NCBI RefSeq assembly: GCF_018138085.1
Contig: NZ_CP073106.1
Coordinates: 1 to 64,000 of the forward strand
From: Stutzerimonas stutzeri
GTDB taxonomy: Bacteria > Pseudomonadota > Gammaproteobacteria > Pseudomonadales > Pseudomonadaceae
DNA length: 64,000 nucleotides
Reading direction: 5' to 3'
Part shown: in pieces, positions 1 to 7,506 of the stretch
Layout of the letters: the number at the start of each line of letters is the position of its first letter
Position numbering within the stretch: the first letter of the stretch is position 1
Notes under the pieces: generated by a model
Seen by the model: only the letters and a program-made list of their open reading frames with translations
What the model was told of the DNA's origin: nothing
Databases searched by the model: none
Program-made: the position numbers and the translations under genes

Positions 1-331
1 TTCCGGGGTGTGGAGATCCCTAGGAGGAGGGGCCATCGCGAGCCTCGGCAATCCTGGTTGGAGTTGCGATCCGTCAACAGGCAAGATCGAGCAATGGGGA
101 AGTGGCGGTGCATTGGGAAATGACGGCACCAGATGGGAATACTTTCCCAGAGTCATGACTGCCGTCTATAACGCTTCAGTCACAGCGATAAACCTGCCAG
201 ATGGAAGCCGTAGAGGCGGAGATATGGCAGCCTATTACCTGTCTACAAACCGCATGTTAGTCGTCAACGATGACTATGCAATTGACGGCTACTACTGGCG
301 GGTGATTGGGTACGTCTCATCATGCACCTGA
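1..331 (+). other. silent pilV C-terminal cassette 1 (left edge cut by window)
   Basis: An open frame runs on from a partial crossover site at the window start (GTG TGG at 8-13) to a TGA at 329-331, encoding about 107 residues. It has no start signal of its own. Like the other cassettes it begins with V-W straight after the site and ends in a Cys-containing tail. It lies opposite to the expressed orientation and is therefore silent in this arrangement. Confidence 0.85.
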
Positions 332-350
332 TTGCCAATCCGGGGTGTGG
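332..350 (+). repeat. shufflon crossover site (sfx-like), plus orientation
   Basis: Exact copy of the 19-bp site. In the PilV reading frame it encodes C-Q-S-G-V-W. Inverted relative to the sites at 1188, 1500 and 1817, so recombination with them would invert the DNA between. Confidence 0.9.
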
Positions 351-641
351 CGCAGCGGAGGTTCCGTTATAGGCGATCCTGACGCTGGTTGGTCTGAGCT
401 CTCTAACGGAATGATTATGAACTGGGGAACCACCCCGGTATTAGGACGGGACGCGAGAGTTAACATCTACTTCGCTCGACCATGCAGAAACAGTTATCCA
501 AGCGTATCCACATCAACAGCACGCGATACCACTGATTCAGCTTCGACAACACATGTCGTACCAGTTGTTGGTCTGAATTATTTCCAAGTTAGAATCTCTG
601 GCGATAGCCAAGCAATACGTTGGACAGCGATGTGCAGTTAG
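332..641 (+). other. silent pilV C-terminal cassette 2
   Basis: The frame is open from the crossover site to a TAG at 639-641, giving about 97 residues after the site, ending in A-M-C-S. The same cassette occurs in the opposite orientation at 1209-1518 with an identical translation. No ribosome binding site or start codon is evident, as expected for a cassette that only works when fused to PilV. Confidence 0.88.
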
Positions 642-643
642 GT

Positions 644-662
644 TTGCCAATCCGGGGTGTGG
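644..662 (+). repeat. shufflon crossover site, plus orientation
   Basis: Exact 19-bp site. It and the minus-oriented site at 1188-1206 flank a 525-bp invertible block that carries two convergent cassettes. Confidence 0.9.
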
Positions 663-959
663 CGAGAACTCGGAGGAAATGAGTACACATACTCTATGGG
701 CAGCCAAGGATGGCGCTGCAGTAAGTCATCAAAATTACTTGAGCAGTGGGGCACTGCCAGATACGAATTTGTTTCTACAGCGTCCACCAGCTTTCATGTG
801 CGCTTCTCCGGTGTCTATTCAGTAACTACACAGCATCTTGGTACTGCCGACCAACATTACAGCTTGCCAAACGTAACATCAGATGGGTTTACAACAGTGC
901 GGCACGGAGGCGCCCAGCATCAGTTCTTCTGGTTCGCGATTGGTCGTGGAAACTGCTGA
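644..959 (+). other. silent pilV C-terminal cassette 3
   Basis: Open frame from the site to TGA at 957-959, about 99 residues after the site. It shares the cassette pattern of V-W, Gly-rich start, then W-G or W-R-C motifs. It converges on cassette 4 across a bidirectional terminator, so this block holds two alternative ends in one invertible segment, as in other shufflons. Confidence 0.86.
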
Positions 960-965
960 TAAAAT

Positions 966-986
966 AAAGGGGCCTAAGGCCCCTTT
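966..986. terminator. bidirectional intrinsic terminator between convergent cassettes
   Basis: A stem of AAAGGGGCC with GGCCCCTTT, with a three-base loop, is followed by ATTTTT on the plus strand and preceded by AAAATA, so it can act both ways. It would terminate the pilus operon transcript whichever cassette of the block is expressed. Confidence 0.8.
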
Positions 987-997
987 ATTTTTAATTG

Positions 998-1206
998 TCA
1001 ATTCTTCGCGCATTGGTAGAGGGTACATGGATAGCAGCCACCAACTGCAATACTGAATGCCGTATATCTTGAAAAGCCAACGGGGCAACTGCATGCGCCT
1101 GTAAGGGGGTTTTCCAACATAGCAGCCCCCATGTCCCGGGCTATAAAAGTACGACCCTCCCCAAGAGCCTCCAGCACTCGGTGCTGACCACACCCCGGAT
1201 TGGCAA
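998..1206 (-). pseudogene. silent pilV C-terminal cassette 4, frameshifted
   Basis: Read from the site at 1188-1206, the PilV frame gives a plausible start (V-W-S-A-P-S-A-G-G-S-W-G-G and on to G-G-C-Y-V-G). It then leaves the coding frame at a run of four A and five C (plus strand 1105-1113). With one base fewer in that run it continues N-P-L-T-G-A-C-S-C-P-V-G-F and ends in C-A-K-N at a TGA at 998-1000. That tail is Cys-rich and looks genuine. The simplest reading is a one-base insertion in a homopolymer, either real (an inactive or phase-variable cassette) or a sequencing error. Confidence 0.72.
1188..1206 (-). repeat. shufflon crossover site, minus orientation
   Basis: Exact reverse complement of the 19-bp site; left boundary of the inverted duplicate cassette. 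Confidence 0.9.
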
Positions 1207-1208
1207 AC

Positions 1209-1518
1209 CTAACTGCACATCGCTGTCCAACGTATTGCTTGGCTATCGCCAGAGATTCTAACTTGGAAATAATTCAGACCAACAACTGGTACGACATGTG
1301 TTGTCGAAGCTGAATCAGTGGTATCGCGTGCTGTTGATGTGGATACGCTTGGATAACTGTTTCTGCATGGTCGAGCGAAGTAGATGTTAACTCTCGCGTC
1401 CCGTCCTAATACCGGGGTGGTTCCCCAGTTCATAATCATTCCGTTAGAGAGCTCAGACCAACCAGCGTCAGGATCGCCTATAACGGAACCTCCGCTGCGC
1501 CACACCCCGGATTGGCAA
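1209..1518 (-). other. silent pilV C-terminal cassette 5 (duplicate of cassette 2)
   Basis: Open from the site at 1500-1518 to the stop at 1209-1211, with the same product as cassette 2. It points the same way as pilV but lies beyond the stop codon of the expressed cassette, so it is silent until recombination between the direct sites at 1500 and 1817 removes, or inversion displaces, the intervening cassette. Confidence 0.87.
1500..1518 (-). repeat. shufflon crossover site, minus orientation
   Basis: Exact site just downstream of the pilV stop codon; direct repeat of the site inside pilV. Confidence 0.9.
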
Positions 1519-1525
1519 AATGAAC

Positions 1526-2839
1526 TTACAGCCGTTTAAACCAGGCGATGCGCTGTGAGCTGGTTGCGACGAGCGATCTGATCATGAAGCAATCGCTTGC
1601 TGAAAGGATCGTACTGGTTGATTGGTAGCTATACCAACCCTCTGTGTCCGCTTTAGAAGCTACCTCAACTGCTCCGTTGACCACGATCTCCACGCCCATT
1701 GAATCGCGCACGTCGCCCCGTATCTGGGCATATACCAGGGCATTTGTACCGAGGCAGTAATTGGCGTTAAAGCTCAGAGGAGTCCGAGCGCCGACATCAA
1801 TGCCTCCTCCTGTAGACCACACCCCGGATTGGCAAGATAAGGTGAGGCCAGCAGCGGTGCGGCCTACAAGCCCGTTAGGGCTACACGCGGTGCCCTCTGT
1901 TGCGACTCCGCCGAGCTGCAAATACTCGCCGACAGCAGTGCGTCCCTCCGACCGCAACGTGCCCCCGCGAATCTCCCCACCTGAGTAGACGTTTTTGTCA
2001 CCGTAGGATCTGACCCAGGTCGGGTCATTCATGTACCAGCCACCGTTCCACTTCTGGTTGTACCAGCCAGTATCTCCCGTGGTGCGAAACCACCCTCCAG
2101 TTGTCGTCTCGCCGGTTGCACTGATGTTTCCACTTGCTGTAACCGTGGCAGCGGAGACTGTCCCTGCGCTGTTGAGATTGTTCCCGTTCATGTTGATGGC
2201 GGTGTTCATGCGATTTACCTCTGGCTTACCAGGAACCGCATTCCGGTAGAGGTAGTCATTGACCAACGCGCCGTCCTCAAGGAATAGAGCGGTGGCGATA
2301 TGCCCTGCACCCGGAGCCACACCGAAGGAGGCGAGCGGAACTTGCCAGCCGCCGAAGCTGCCTGTCGCGATGCTTGTGTCGGTGCTAGAAATGAAACCGC
2401 CTCGTGCGCCCATGTACTGAGCCACTCGCCGGCCATCCAATTCTCGTATCGTTTGGCCACCGGTGCTGACGACCAATGCTTGTAGCTGGTTCGGCTGTGG
2501 CTCGATCACGCGTACCGTATAGTCTTGACCAAAGGCGTTTTTGTCTGAAAAACCAGAGGGCAGGTAGTTCGTGGTTTTCAACATTGCGGTAGTTATTGTC
2601 GCCGGCGAAGTTGGGCCAGCGATCGCAACAACAGCCGCATAGTTATCCTTCAGATACTTGGCGGCTGCATCGGCAACGATCGTTGCGTGTTCTGCTGCCT
2701 GCTTATTCGTGATGTTGTCCAAGTACCGCCCGTACTGCTGCAGCGCAACAGAGCTCGCTACGGCGGCGAGTATCAGCACGAACAGCGCCTCCATCAGGGC
2801 CAAGCCGCGTTGCTGCTTTGAAGAAGAAGAGATCTTCAT
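1526..2839 (-). CDS. pilV: PilV, type IVB thin-pilus minor pilin/adhesin with switchable C-terminus
   Basis: The 437-residue product starts at ATG 2839, with GGAGAA seven bases upstream; a longer in-frame start would overlap the previous gene. Residues 1-11 are a basic prepilin leader, cleaved before L-A-L-M-E (Gly then Leu, with Glu at mature position 5), followed by a hydrophobic N-terminal helix. The constant part ends at the crossover site at 1817-1835 (C-Q-S-G-V-W). The rest is the currently expressed cassette. In IncI-type plasmids PilV sits at the pilus tip and chooses recipients by binding lipopolysaccharide. It is the last gene of the pilus operon. Confidence 0.93.
   Translation of the reverse strand: MKISSSSKQQRGLALMEALFVLILAAVASSVALQQYGRYLDNITNKQAAEHATIVADAAAKYLKDNYAAVVAIAGPTSPATITTAMLKTTNYLPSGFSDKNAFGQDYTVRVIEPQPNQLQALVVSTGGQTIRELDGRRVAQYMGARGGFISSTDTSIATGSFGGWQVPLASFGVAPGAGHIATALFLEDGALVNDYLYRNAVPGKPEVNRMNTAINMNGNNLNSAGTVSAATVTASGNISATGETTTGGWFRTTGDTGWYNQKWNGGWYMNDPTWVRSYGDKNVYSGGEIRGGTLRSEGRTAVGEYLQLGGVATEGTACSPNGLVGRTAAGLTLSCQSGVWSTGGGIDVGARTPLSFNANYCLGTNALVYAQIRGDVRDSMGVEIVVNGAVEVASKADTEGWYSYQSTSTILSASDCFMIRSLVATSSQRIAWFKRL
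1817..1835 (-). repeat. shufflon crossover site inside pilV
   Basis: This copy is within the expressed reading frame and marks the junction of the constant and variable parts of PilV. Confidence 0.92.
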
Positions 2840-2856
2840 GGTCGGTTCTCCAGACT

Positions 2857-3825
2857 CTAGTCGTCGTTCCACTGTGCTGAGTTCATTTGAAGCAGGACGT
2901 CCTGCATCACATTCTGTGTTTTACCCTGGCGGATCTTTTCGCGAATCCCAGGCGCGTCGGATCCATTAAGAACCAGTGGCTGAACAGTCATTCGGGTGAA
3001 TACTTTGTCGGCTCGGTGATCGCGGTGAAGCGACTGCCAGATCACCATTCCGAGACCTGTGGCCAGCACCTCGTTAGCGTTCTCGAAACCGGCTCCTGCC
3101 AGAGTGACAATGCGATCGAGCGCCTGAGCCACGTTACCCGCATGGAGCGTCGCCAGTATCAGGTGTCCATTGATCGAGGCGGTCAGCGCTTCGCATGCTG
3201 TCGCCTGGTCGCGAATCTCCCCCAGGAAAATCAAGTCCGCGCCTGTCCGCATTGCGTGGTACAGGTGCTCTGCGTATCCACCTGTCTTTTTCGAGGCTTG
3301 GATCTGCACTACTCGGCCAGGGCCGTGTTCGCCACTCAGCTTGGTTTCCGGCGGATCTTCGATAGCGATCGTAAGCCCACCATGCCTCTGCATCCGGTCT
3401 ACAACCATTCCCGCTGCGGTTGACGTTTTGCCGTTGGCCATCTCGCCGGCGACGAGAACCAAACCTCGCAGCTCGTGGCTACGCCAGGCATTCAGCACGT
3501 GGTCAGGAAATCCGAGGTCATCGAGCTTCCGGATCTGCGCGCTTGATCGGCGGACAAAAAAGACGTCCTGCAGGTTCACATCAGTGACTTTAGTGACACG
3601 AAGCATCACGTCTTCCAATGTCACTGAAAATTCTGGCTCTCCGTGTTGCGCATAGGTAGTGCGGCAGCGCTGACGTAACTCAGCAACTTCGTCTTCCCAC
3701 GCCGCCGGTGCTGGAACACGGGGCGTCGCCGCCCCGTGAAGCCCTTTGACATCGCAGAAAGTCTCGCCAAGAAACAGATCTACGAAATTCGCTTGGGCAA
3801 TCAAACTCACGAGCTCACGGTCCAT
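2857..3825 (-). CDS. PilT-like secretion ATPase of the thin-pilus operon
   Basis: A 322-residue GspE/PilT-family ATPase. I start it at ATG 3825, which overlaps the 3' end of pilS by 19 bases; a longer frame would run through pilS. The Walker A position is G-E-M-A-N-G-K-T (about 127-134), where the usual fourth Gly is Ala, but Lys-Thr is kept. The Walker B/Asp box is L-I-F-L-G-E-I-R-D (about 198-206), followed by the A-T-L-H-A-G His box. It lacks the zinc CxxC pair found in PilQ. As a second ATPase between pilS and pilV it may power retraction or assist PilQ. DotB, the channel ATPase, is a separate gene at 57238. Confidence 0.85.
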   Translation of the reverse strand: MDRELVSLIAQANFVDLFLGETFCDVKGLHGAATPRVPAPAAWEDEVAELRQRCRTTYAQHGEPEFSVTLEDVMLRVTKVTDVNLQDVFFVRRSSAQIRKLDDLGFPDHVLNAWRSHELRGLVLVAGEMANGKTSTAAGMVVDRMQRHGGLTIAIEDPPETKLSGEHGPGRVVQIQASKKTGGYAEHLYHAMRTGADLIFLGEIRDQATACEALTASINGHLILATLHAGNVAQALDRIVTLAGAGFENANEVLATGLGMVIWQSLHRDHRADKVFTRMTVQPLVLNGSDAPGIREKIRQGKTQNVMQDVLLQMNSAQWNDD

Positions 3826-4334
3826 GTGATGGTGTTGGTGGTACCGCTGCAGCTCGTGGTCGCAGTGGCTGCAGTCACCTCTCCGGTGAGCGCGGTTCCC
3901 GAGTTGATGCGGGTGGTGAACGCCTGGTTTTTCGCTACCTTGGTGGCCAAGGCGACACACGCATCTTGTGGTACCGACTGATAGGTAATGGTGAAAGCAA
4001 CACCAGCCGATACAACCGTGACCGCACCGTTCCAGGCGTTATAGGGCACGTTTGACGCAACTGTCAGGCCGTTTGGAATACCGTCAGTTGCGAGCAATTG
4101 AGGCACGAGGTTTGTTCCCGAAGCACCATAGCCTTGGGAACTCTTCAATGCGCGAGTATTGATAATGAGTTCGGCTACGTTGGTTTGCTCGGTGTTATTG
4201 GTTTGCTTGCCGAAGAGTTTGAAACCCATCTGCACAACCACATAAAGAACCAGAGCCGCAACGATGAGATAGAAAAGCACTTCCATCGTGGTTGCGCCGT
4301 TTTGCTTGCGGGAGAACGAACGGTTGTTTTTCAT
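3807..4334 (-). CDS. pilS: PilS, major type IVB pilin precursor
   Basis: The 175-residue prepilin has a 13-residue leader ending K-Q-N-G, cleavage before A-T-T-M-E, and Glu at mature position 5, followed by a 25-residue hydrophobic assembly helix. A C-terminal Cys pair (D-A-C-V and T-S-C-S) is right for the pilin disulfide loop. SD AGGAG lies upstream of ATG 4334. No prepilin peptidase (PilU) is in the window, so a chromosomal PilD-type enzyme or an unseen gene must process it. Confidence 0.92.
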   Translation of the reverse strand: MKNNRSFSRKQNGATTMEVLFYLIVAALVLYVVVQMGFKLFGKQTNNTEQTNVAELIINTRALKSSQGYGASGTNLVPQLLATDGIPNGLTVASNVPYNAWNGAVTVVSAGVAFTITYQSVPQDACVALATKVAKNQAFTTRINSGTALTGEVTAATATTSCSGTTNTITWTVSS

Positions 4335-4360
4335 AGATTACTCCTAGGTATTACGTGTGG

Positions 4361-5452
4361 TTAAGTTCTTGCGTTTACGGATTGTTCGAGTGCGGTTTGC
4401 ATGTCAAATGTCCCGAGGACTACCAAGGCCATGAGTCCAGCCATAAAGCCGGCACTAATGATCAGGCTTAACTTGGCACTGTTCTCAACCTGCCGAATAC
4501 ACTGCTCAAGCCACTCTTGTGAGTAGTTGTTGATCGCGTCCTCGAATCCGTCGCGGGAGGCGAGGATTTTGAGAAATTGAACAGCGCGCTTATCGGGAAA
4601 GCGGTGGCCAGCGCGATCCAGTGCTACGCCAAGGTTGCCACCCTGACGGGTGCCATAAATTGCTGCGCTGATCCGCTCGTATAGCCAGGGTTGGGCGCCT
4701 TTCCCTAACAGAAGTAACGTGTCATGAAGCGGGATTCCAGCTCTGATCATTACCGAAACATTCAGGAGAAATGTCGATCCGTGAAGAACCCTGTAGGTGG
4801 TGTAAATGGGCGCTCGATCAAGCCATATCCGAATCTCACCCGTCAGCCGTGGCAGGCTGTAAAATATCGCGGTTAAAAGAGCTACTAGAGTGATAACTGC
4901 ATAGATTCCGAAGTTGGACGCCGACCAAGCGATGATATTCAGTGCATAACCAACGCCCTCCCATGTATCAGGATCGCTGAGCTTGGCCATTTTGGGTACG
5001 AGAAGAGTGGAGATAACCCAAAGGAGGACACCTGCGATCGAATACAGAAACGCCGGATACAGCGTTGCACTGAGTACGGCAGCGGTAATCCGCTGCTTAT
5101 ACGCAATAGTTCTGATTGCATCTTTTAGTGCTTGTGAAAGCGCGCCTGACTGCTCACCGGCGGCGAGAAGCGTAACCTCTTGATGCGGAGCCCAACGCTT
5201 TAAGGCTTGACTCAATTTCTGGCCGTTAGCGAGCGCCTGATAGCACTCCATACAAACAACCGCCAAGGGCTCACCTTTACGCTGTTGGTCATCGCTAAAT
5301 ACATTGAACAGTTCATACAAGGCGTCATCCAACCGAACACCGTTGTCCAGCAGCAATGCGATGGAACGGTACAGTTCGGTACGCTGCCCCGCACCGAACT
5401 GCGCACGAGTTACAAACTCGTCAAAGGTTGTCCAAAGACTTTTAAGGTTCAT
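4361..5452 (-). CDS. pilR: PilR, inner-membrane pilus assembly platform protein (GspF/TcpE family)
   Basis: The 363-residue protein has the GspF-family layout: a cytoplasmic N-terminal domain, hydrophobic segments around residues 135-155 and 180-205, a second cytoplasmic domain, and a final membrane segment near 330-350. It anchors the PilQ ATPase and the growing pilus in the inner membrane. Its ATG overlaps the pilQ stop by one base, so translation is probably coupled. Confidence 0.9.
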   Translation of the reverse strand: MNLKSLWTTFDEFVTRAQFGAGQRTELYRSIALLLDNGVRLDDALYELFNVFSDDQQRKGEPLAVVCMECYQALANGQKLSQALKRWAPHQEVTLLAAGEQSGALSQALKDAIRTIAYKQRITAAVLSATLYPAFLYSIAGVLLWVISTLLVPKMAKLSDPDTWEGVGYALNIIAWSASNFGIYAVITLVALLTAIFYSLPRLTGEIRIWLDRAPIYTTYRVLHGSTFLLNVSVMIRAGIPLHDTLLLLGKGAQPWLYERISAAIYGTRQGGNLGVALDRAGHRFPDKRAVQFLKILASRDGFEDAINNYSQEWLEQCIRQVENSAKLSLIISAGFMAGLMALVVLGTFDMQTALEQSVNART

Positions 5453-6996
5453 TACTTGGTCTCGCCAATGGTCATGTAATCCTCGTCCAGCGGGCCAACA
5501 TCACCTTCAACCATGAAAGGATCAATTAGGCCTGCGTTCAGTTGACGAATGGCGTGAGCGTTCTTAGTAATACCGCCCATCTTCTGTACCCAGTACGCTT
5601 TTCCTTCCGCTTTGCTCTGCTTGAAAACACGCATGAAGTCAATGTTCGGTATTAGCACCTCTGCAATTACTGTGCGTCCAGAGATACCTTTCCCCTTGCA
5701 ATGAGTGCAGCCGGGGCCTTTTAAGAATACGGTGTCCGGTGTACAAAACCGGTCTACTCGGTCTTGCAGATCAGGTGTTAGATTTTGACGTCCATCCCGA
5801 TATGGAACTTTGCACTTTGGACAAAGTACGCGAGTTAGCGACTGGTTGATGAACCCTTTCACCAACGAGGGATCGAGCACAAGCGTTGGATCGACACCCA
5901 GATCAAGCAGGCGCTGAACGCTTGAGATAGCATCAACAGTGTGCAAGGTTGTCCAAAGCCCATGGCCAGTCAGCGCCCCTCGGAAGCCTGCCTGGGCAGA
6001 TTCGAAGTCCCGCATTTCACCAACCATTAAGACATCGGGATCCAAACGTACAGCATTCTTAATAGCTGCTGCCCAATCATCATTTCCGAGCTCGGTTTGG
6101 TTGGCTCCGTCGATTTTGTATTCAGGCGGATCTTCAACTGTGAGCAGATGAATGCGTCGTTTGAAATGCTGAAGCAGTTCCTGCAATAAAACTTGCAACG
6201 TGACTGATTTGCCCGATCCAGTTACACCAGAAACAACGACAATTCCTTTTTTCTGGTGAATCAGTCGGCGAAGCTGAAGCAACTGCTCGGGAAGATAACC
6301 GAGCTCCTCAAGTTGCCGGTGTTGACCGTTATCATAGAGAAGGCGCATTACCATCAGAGGGCCAGACATCATTGGCCTGGTCGCTACACGGGCACCAAAT
6401 AGGCCGCATTGCTGGACATACTCTTTCTTGAGTCGTGCGTCCTGGCTGACATGGGGCTTAAAGATTTCGTCAGACGCCTCGCACATGGACTGGTAAATGG
6501 TGCTTAGAAAAGCCTCACCTTCCTTACGCAGCAGTTGGCCAGCCGGGTCTAGATCACCGTGGATGCGGAATTTGATCTCCAAAGCATTTTCTTCAAGCAT
6601 GAGGTGCACATCACTTGCTTGAGATTCAGCAGCCTTGGTTGTGATCTGCATGACCAGGCGCTGAAAGTCGCTGGTACCCTGGCTTGAGCGCGCAGCAACA
6701 GCGCCTGAGCTTGCGTTTTGGGCAGTACGGTAGAGCCTCTCTATTTCTTCAACACGAACACGTTTAATTGTGAATTCGACGTTGTTGTATTCCAGCCGAT
6801 CAATGTACGAGAGCACATGCATGTTGTTTGCGTGCGAGTCGGAGACGTAGAGCACCAGGTCTTCTGTCAGGCACAGCATTTTCATGACCTCGGGGCCAGC
6901 CTCCCACCGCTGCCCTGGCGCGCTAAGGATCAGCCGCGGAATGATCGGCGAAGGTGTGGCTGTTGCCAGATCGCTGGTTACGTTGAGATTGCTCAT
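5452..6996 (-). CDS. pilQ: PilQ, thin-pilus assembly ATPase (GspE/PilB family)
   Basis: 514 residues. Walker A G-V-T-G-S-G-K-S is at 257-264, E-D-P-P-E at 288-292, Walker B D-V-L-M-V-G-E-M-R-D at 321-330, and a T-L-H-T His box near 350. A tetracysteine zinc motif is formed by C-P-K-C (392-395) and C-T-H-C (430-433), typical of assembly ATPases. It hydrolyses ATP in the cytoplasm to add PilS subunits. The SD TAGGAGC lies five bases before ATG 6996. Confidence 0.94.
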   Translation of the reverse strand: MSNLNVTSDLATATPSPIIPRLILSAPGQRWEAGPEVMKMLCLTEDLVLYVSDSHANNMHVLSYIDRLEYNNVEFTIKRVRVEEIERLYRTAQNASSGAVAARSSQGTSDFQRLVMQITTKAAESQASDVHLMLEENALEIKFRIHGDLDPAGQLLRKEGEAFLSTIYQSMCEASDEIFKPHVSQDARLKKEYVQQCGLFGARVATRPMMSGPLMVMRLLYDNGQHRQLEELGYLPEQLLQLRRLIHQKKGIVVVSGVTGSGKSVTLQVLLQELLQHFKRRIHLLTVEDPPEYKIDGANQTELGNDDWAAAIKNAVRLDPDVLMVGEMRDFESAQAGFRGALTGHGLWTTLHTVDAISSVQRLLDLGVDPTLVLDPSLVKGFINQSLTRVLCPKCKVPYRDGRQNLTPDLQDRVDRFCTPDTVFLKGPGCTHCKGKGISGRTVIAEVLIPNIDFMRVFKQSKAEGKAYWVQKMGGITKNAHAIRQLNAGLIDPFMVEGDVGPLDEDYMTIGETK

Positions 6997-7005
6997 GACA
7001 TGCTC

Positions 7006-7506
7006 CTAGCGGATCGGTGTTGGCGACATCAGGCCCGGCATACCTGGCAGCGAAGGTGTCGGCTGAATAGAATCTTCGCGACCGCCAGTGGACTGCATTA
7101 CCTCGATATATTTGCCGTCCTTCAATAAGCGCGCTTTCCCGAGCGACACTGAGTTAACGCGAAAACCGCCGGGAAGAATTTCGCCAGCCCGTGCCTCGAC
7201 AACGCTGCCGTTGTCGTACATAAACGTTCCATAAAGGTTTTGGCCACTGCCGACCACTCCTCTTAATTGTGGGACGCTATTTCCGGAAGAAACTGGAGCA
7301 GCACCTGTTACCGGATCTGTCCCATACTTTGTTGCTTCGGCCTTCTTCTGATCTCGACTCCCTTTTAGCTCCCAATAGATCTTTTGCGCCTGGAGAGCTG
7401 AAAGGTCGCCGAAAGTCGGAACATATTCATCGGCCAAGACTGTTTCACCCCGGCCAAAAGCGAAAAGCAGCATAATGAAAACTGCATAAGCTTTATTTCT
7501 TTGCAT
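7006..7506 (-). CDS. pilP: PilP, type IVB pilus biogenesis protein
   Basis: 166 residues with an N-terminal signal peptide (hydrophobic 7-20, likely cleavage after V-L-A) and a C-terminal domain of short beta strands of the PilP type, followed by a Pro-rich tail. Members link the inner-membrane PilO platform to the secretin. It overlaps the end of pilO by 14 bases and sits just before pilQ, the order seen in IncI thin-pilus operons. Confidence 0.86.
   Translation of the reverse strand: MQRNKAYAVFIMLLFAFGRGETVLADEYVPTFGDLSALQAQKIYWELKGSRDQKKAEATKYGTDPVTGAAPVSSGNSVPQLRGVVGSGQNLYGTFMYDNGSVVEARAGEILPGGFRVNSVSLGKARLLKDGKYIEVMQSTGGREDSIQPTPSLPGMPGLMSPTPIR

Larger units (their letters stand above)
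332..662 (+). repeat. left arm of a 331-bp inverted duplication
   Basis: This cassette with both bounding sites appears again in reverse at 1188-1518. The two copies have the same length and the same translation, and the stretches compared by eye are identical. The mate is listed separately. Confidence 0.85.
1188..1518 (-). repeat. right arm of a 331-bp inverted duplication
   Basis: Reverse copy of 332-662, covering one cassette with both flanking sites. Having the same cassette twice in opposite orientation is not needed for diversity, and gives homologous recombination a second way to invert the interval. Confidence 0.85.
1..1835. other. pilV shufflon (multiple DNA inversion region)
   Basis: This is a cluster of alternative C-terminal ends for the pilus adhesin PilV, separated by 19-bp sites reading TTGCCAATCCGGGGTGTGG. 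Full sites lie at 332-350 and 644-662 (plus orientation) and at 1188-1206, 1500-1518 and 1817-1835 (minus orientation); a partial one opens the window. The sites closely match the sfx crossover sites I recall from the R64 shufflon. Inverted pairs of sites allow cassettes to flip so that a different C-terminus is fused to the constant part of PilV. The Rci-type recombinase is not in the window and probably lies to the left. Confidence 0.93.

Noticed and set aside
306..1505. Small open frames in the shufflon as independent genes
   Set aside because: They lack start signals and begin at crossover sites; they are cassettes for pilV.
332..1835. Possible CRISPR array from regularly repeated 19-bp units
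   Set aside because: Repeats occur in both orientations with ~300-500 bp coding segments between, which is a shufflon.
2857..3825. The ATPase at 2857-3825 as DotB
   Set aside because: A better DotB, linked to icmT, is at 57238-58461; this one is inside the pilus operon.
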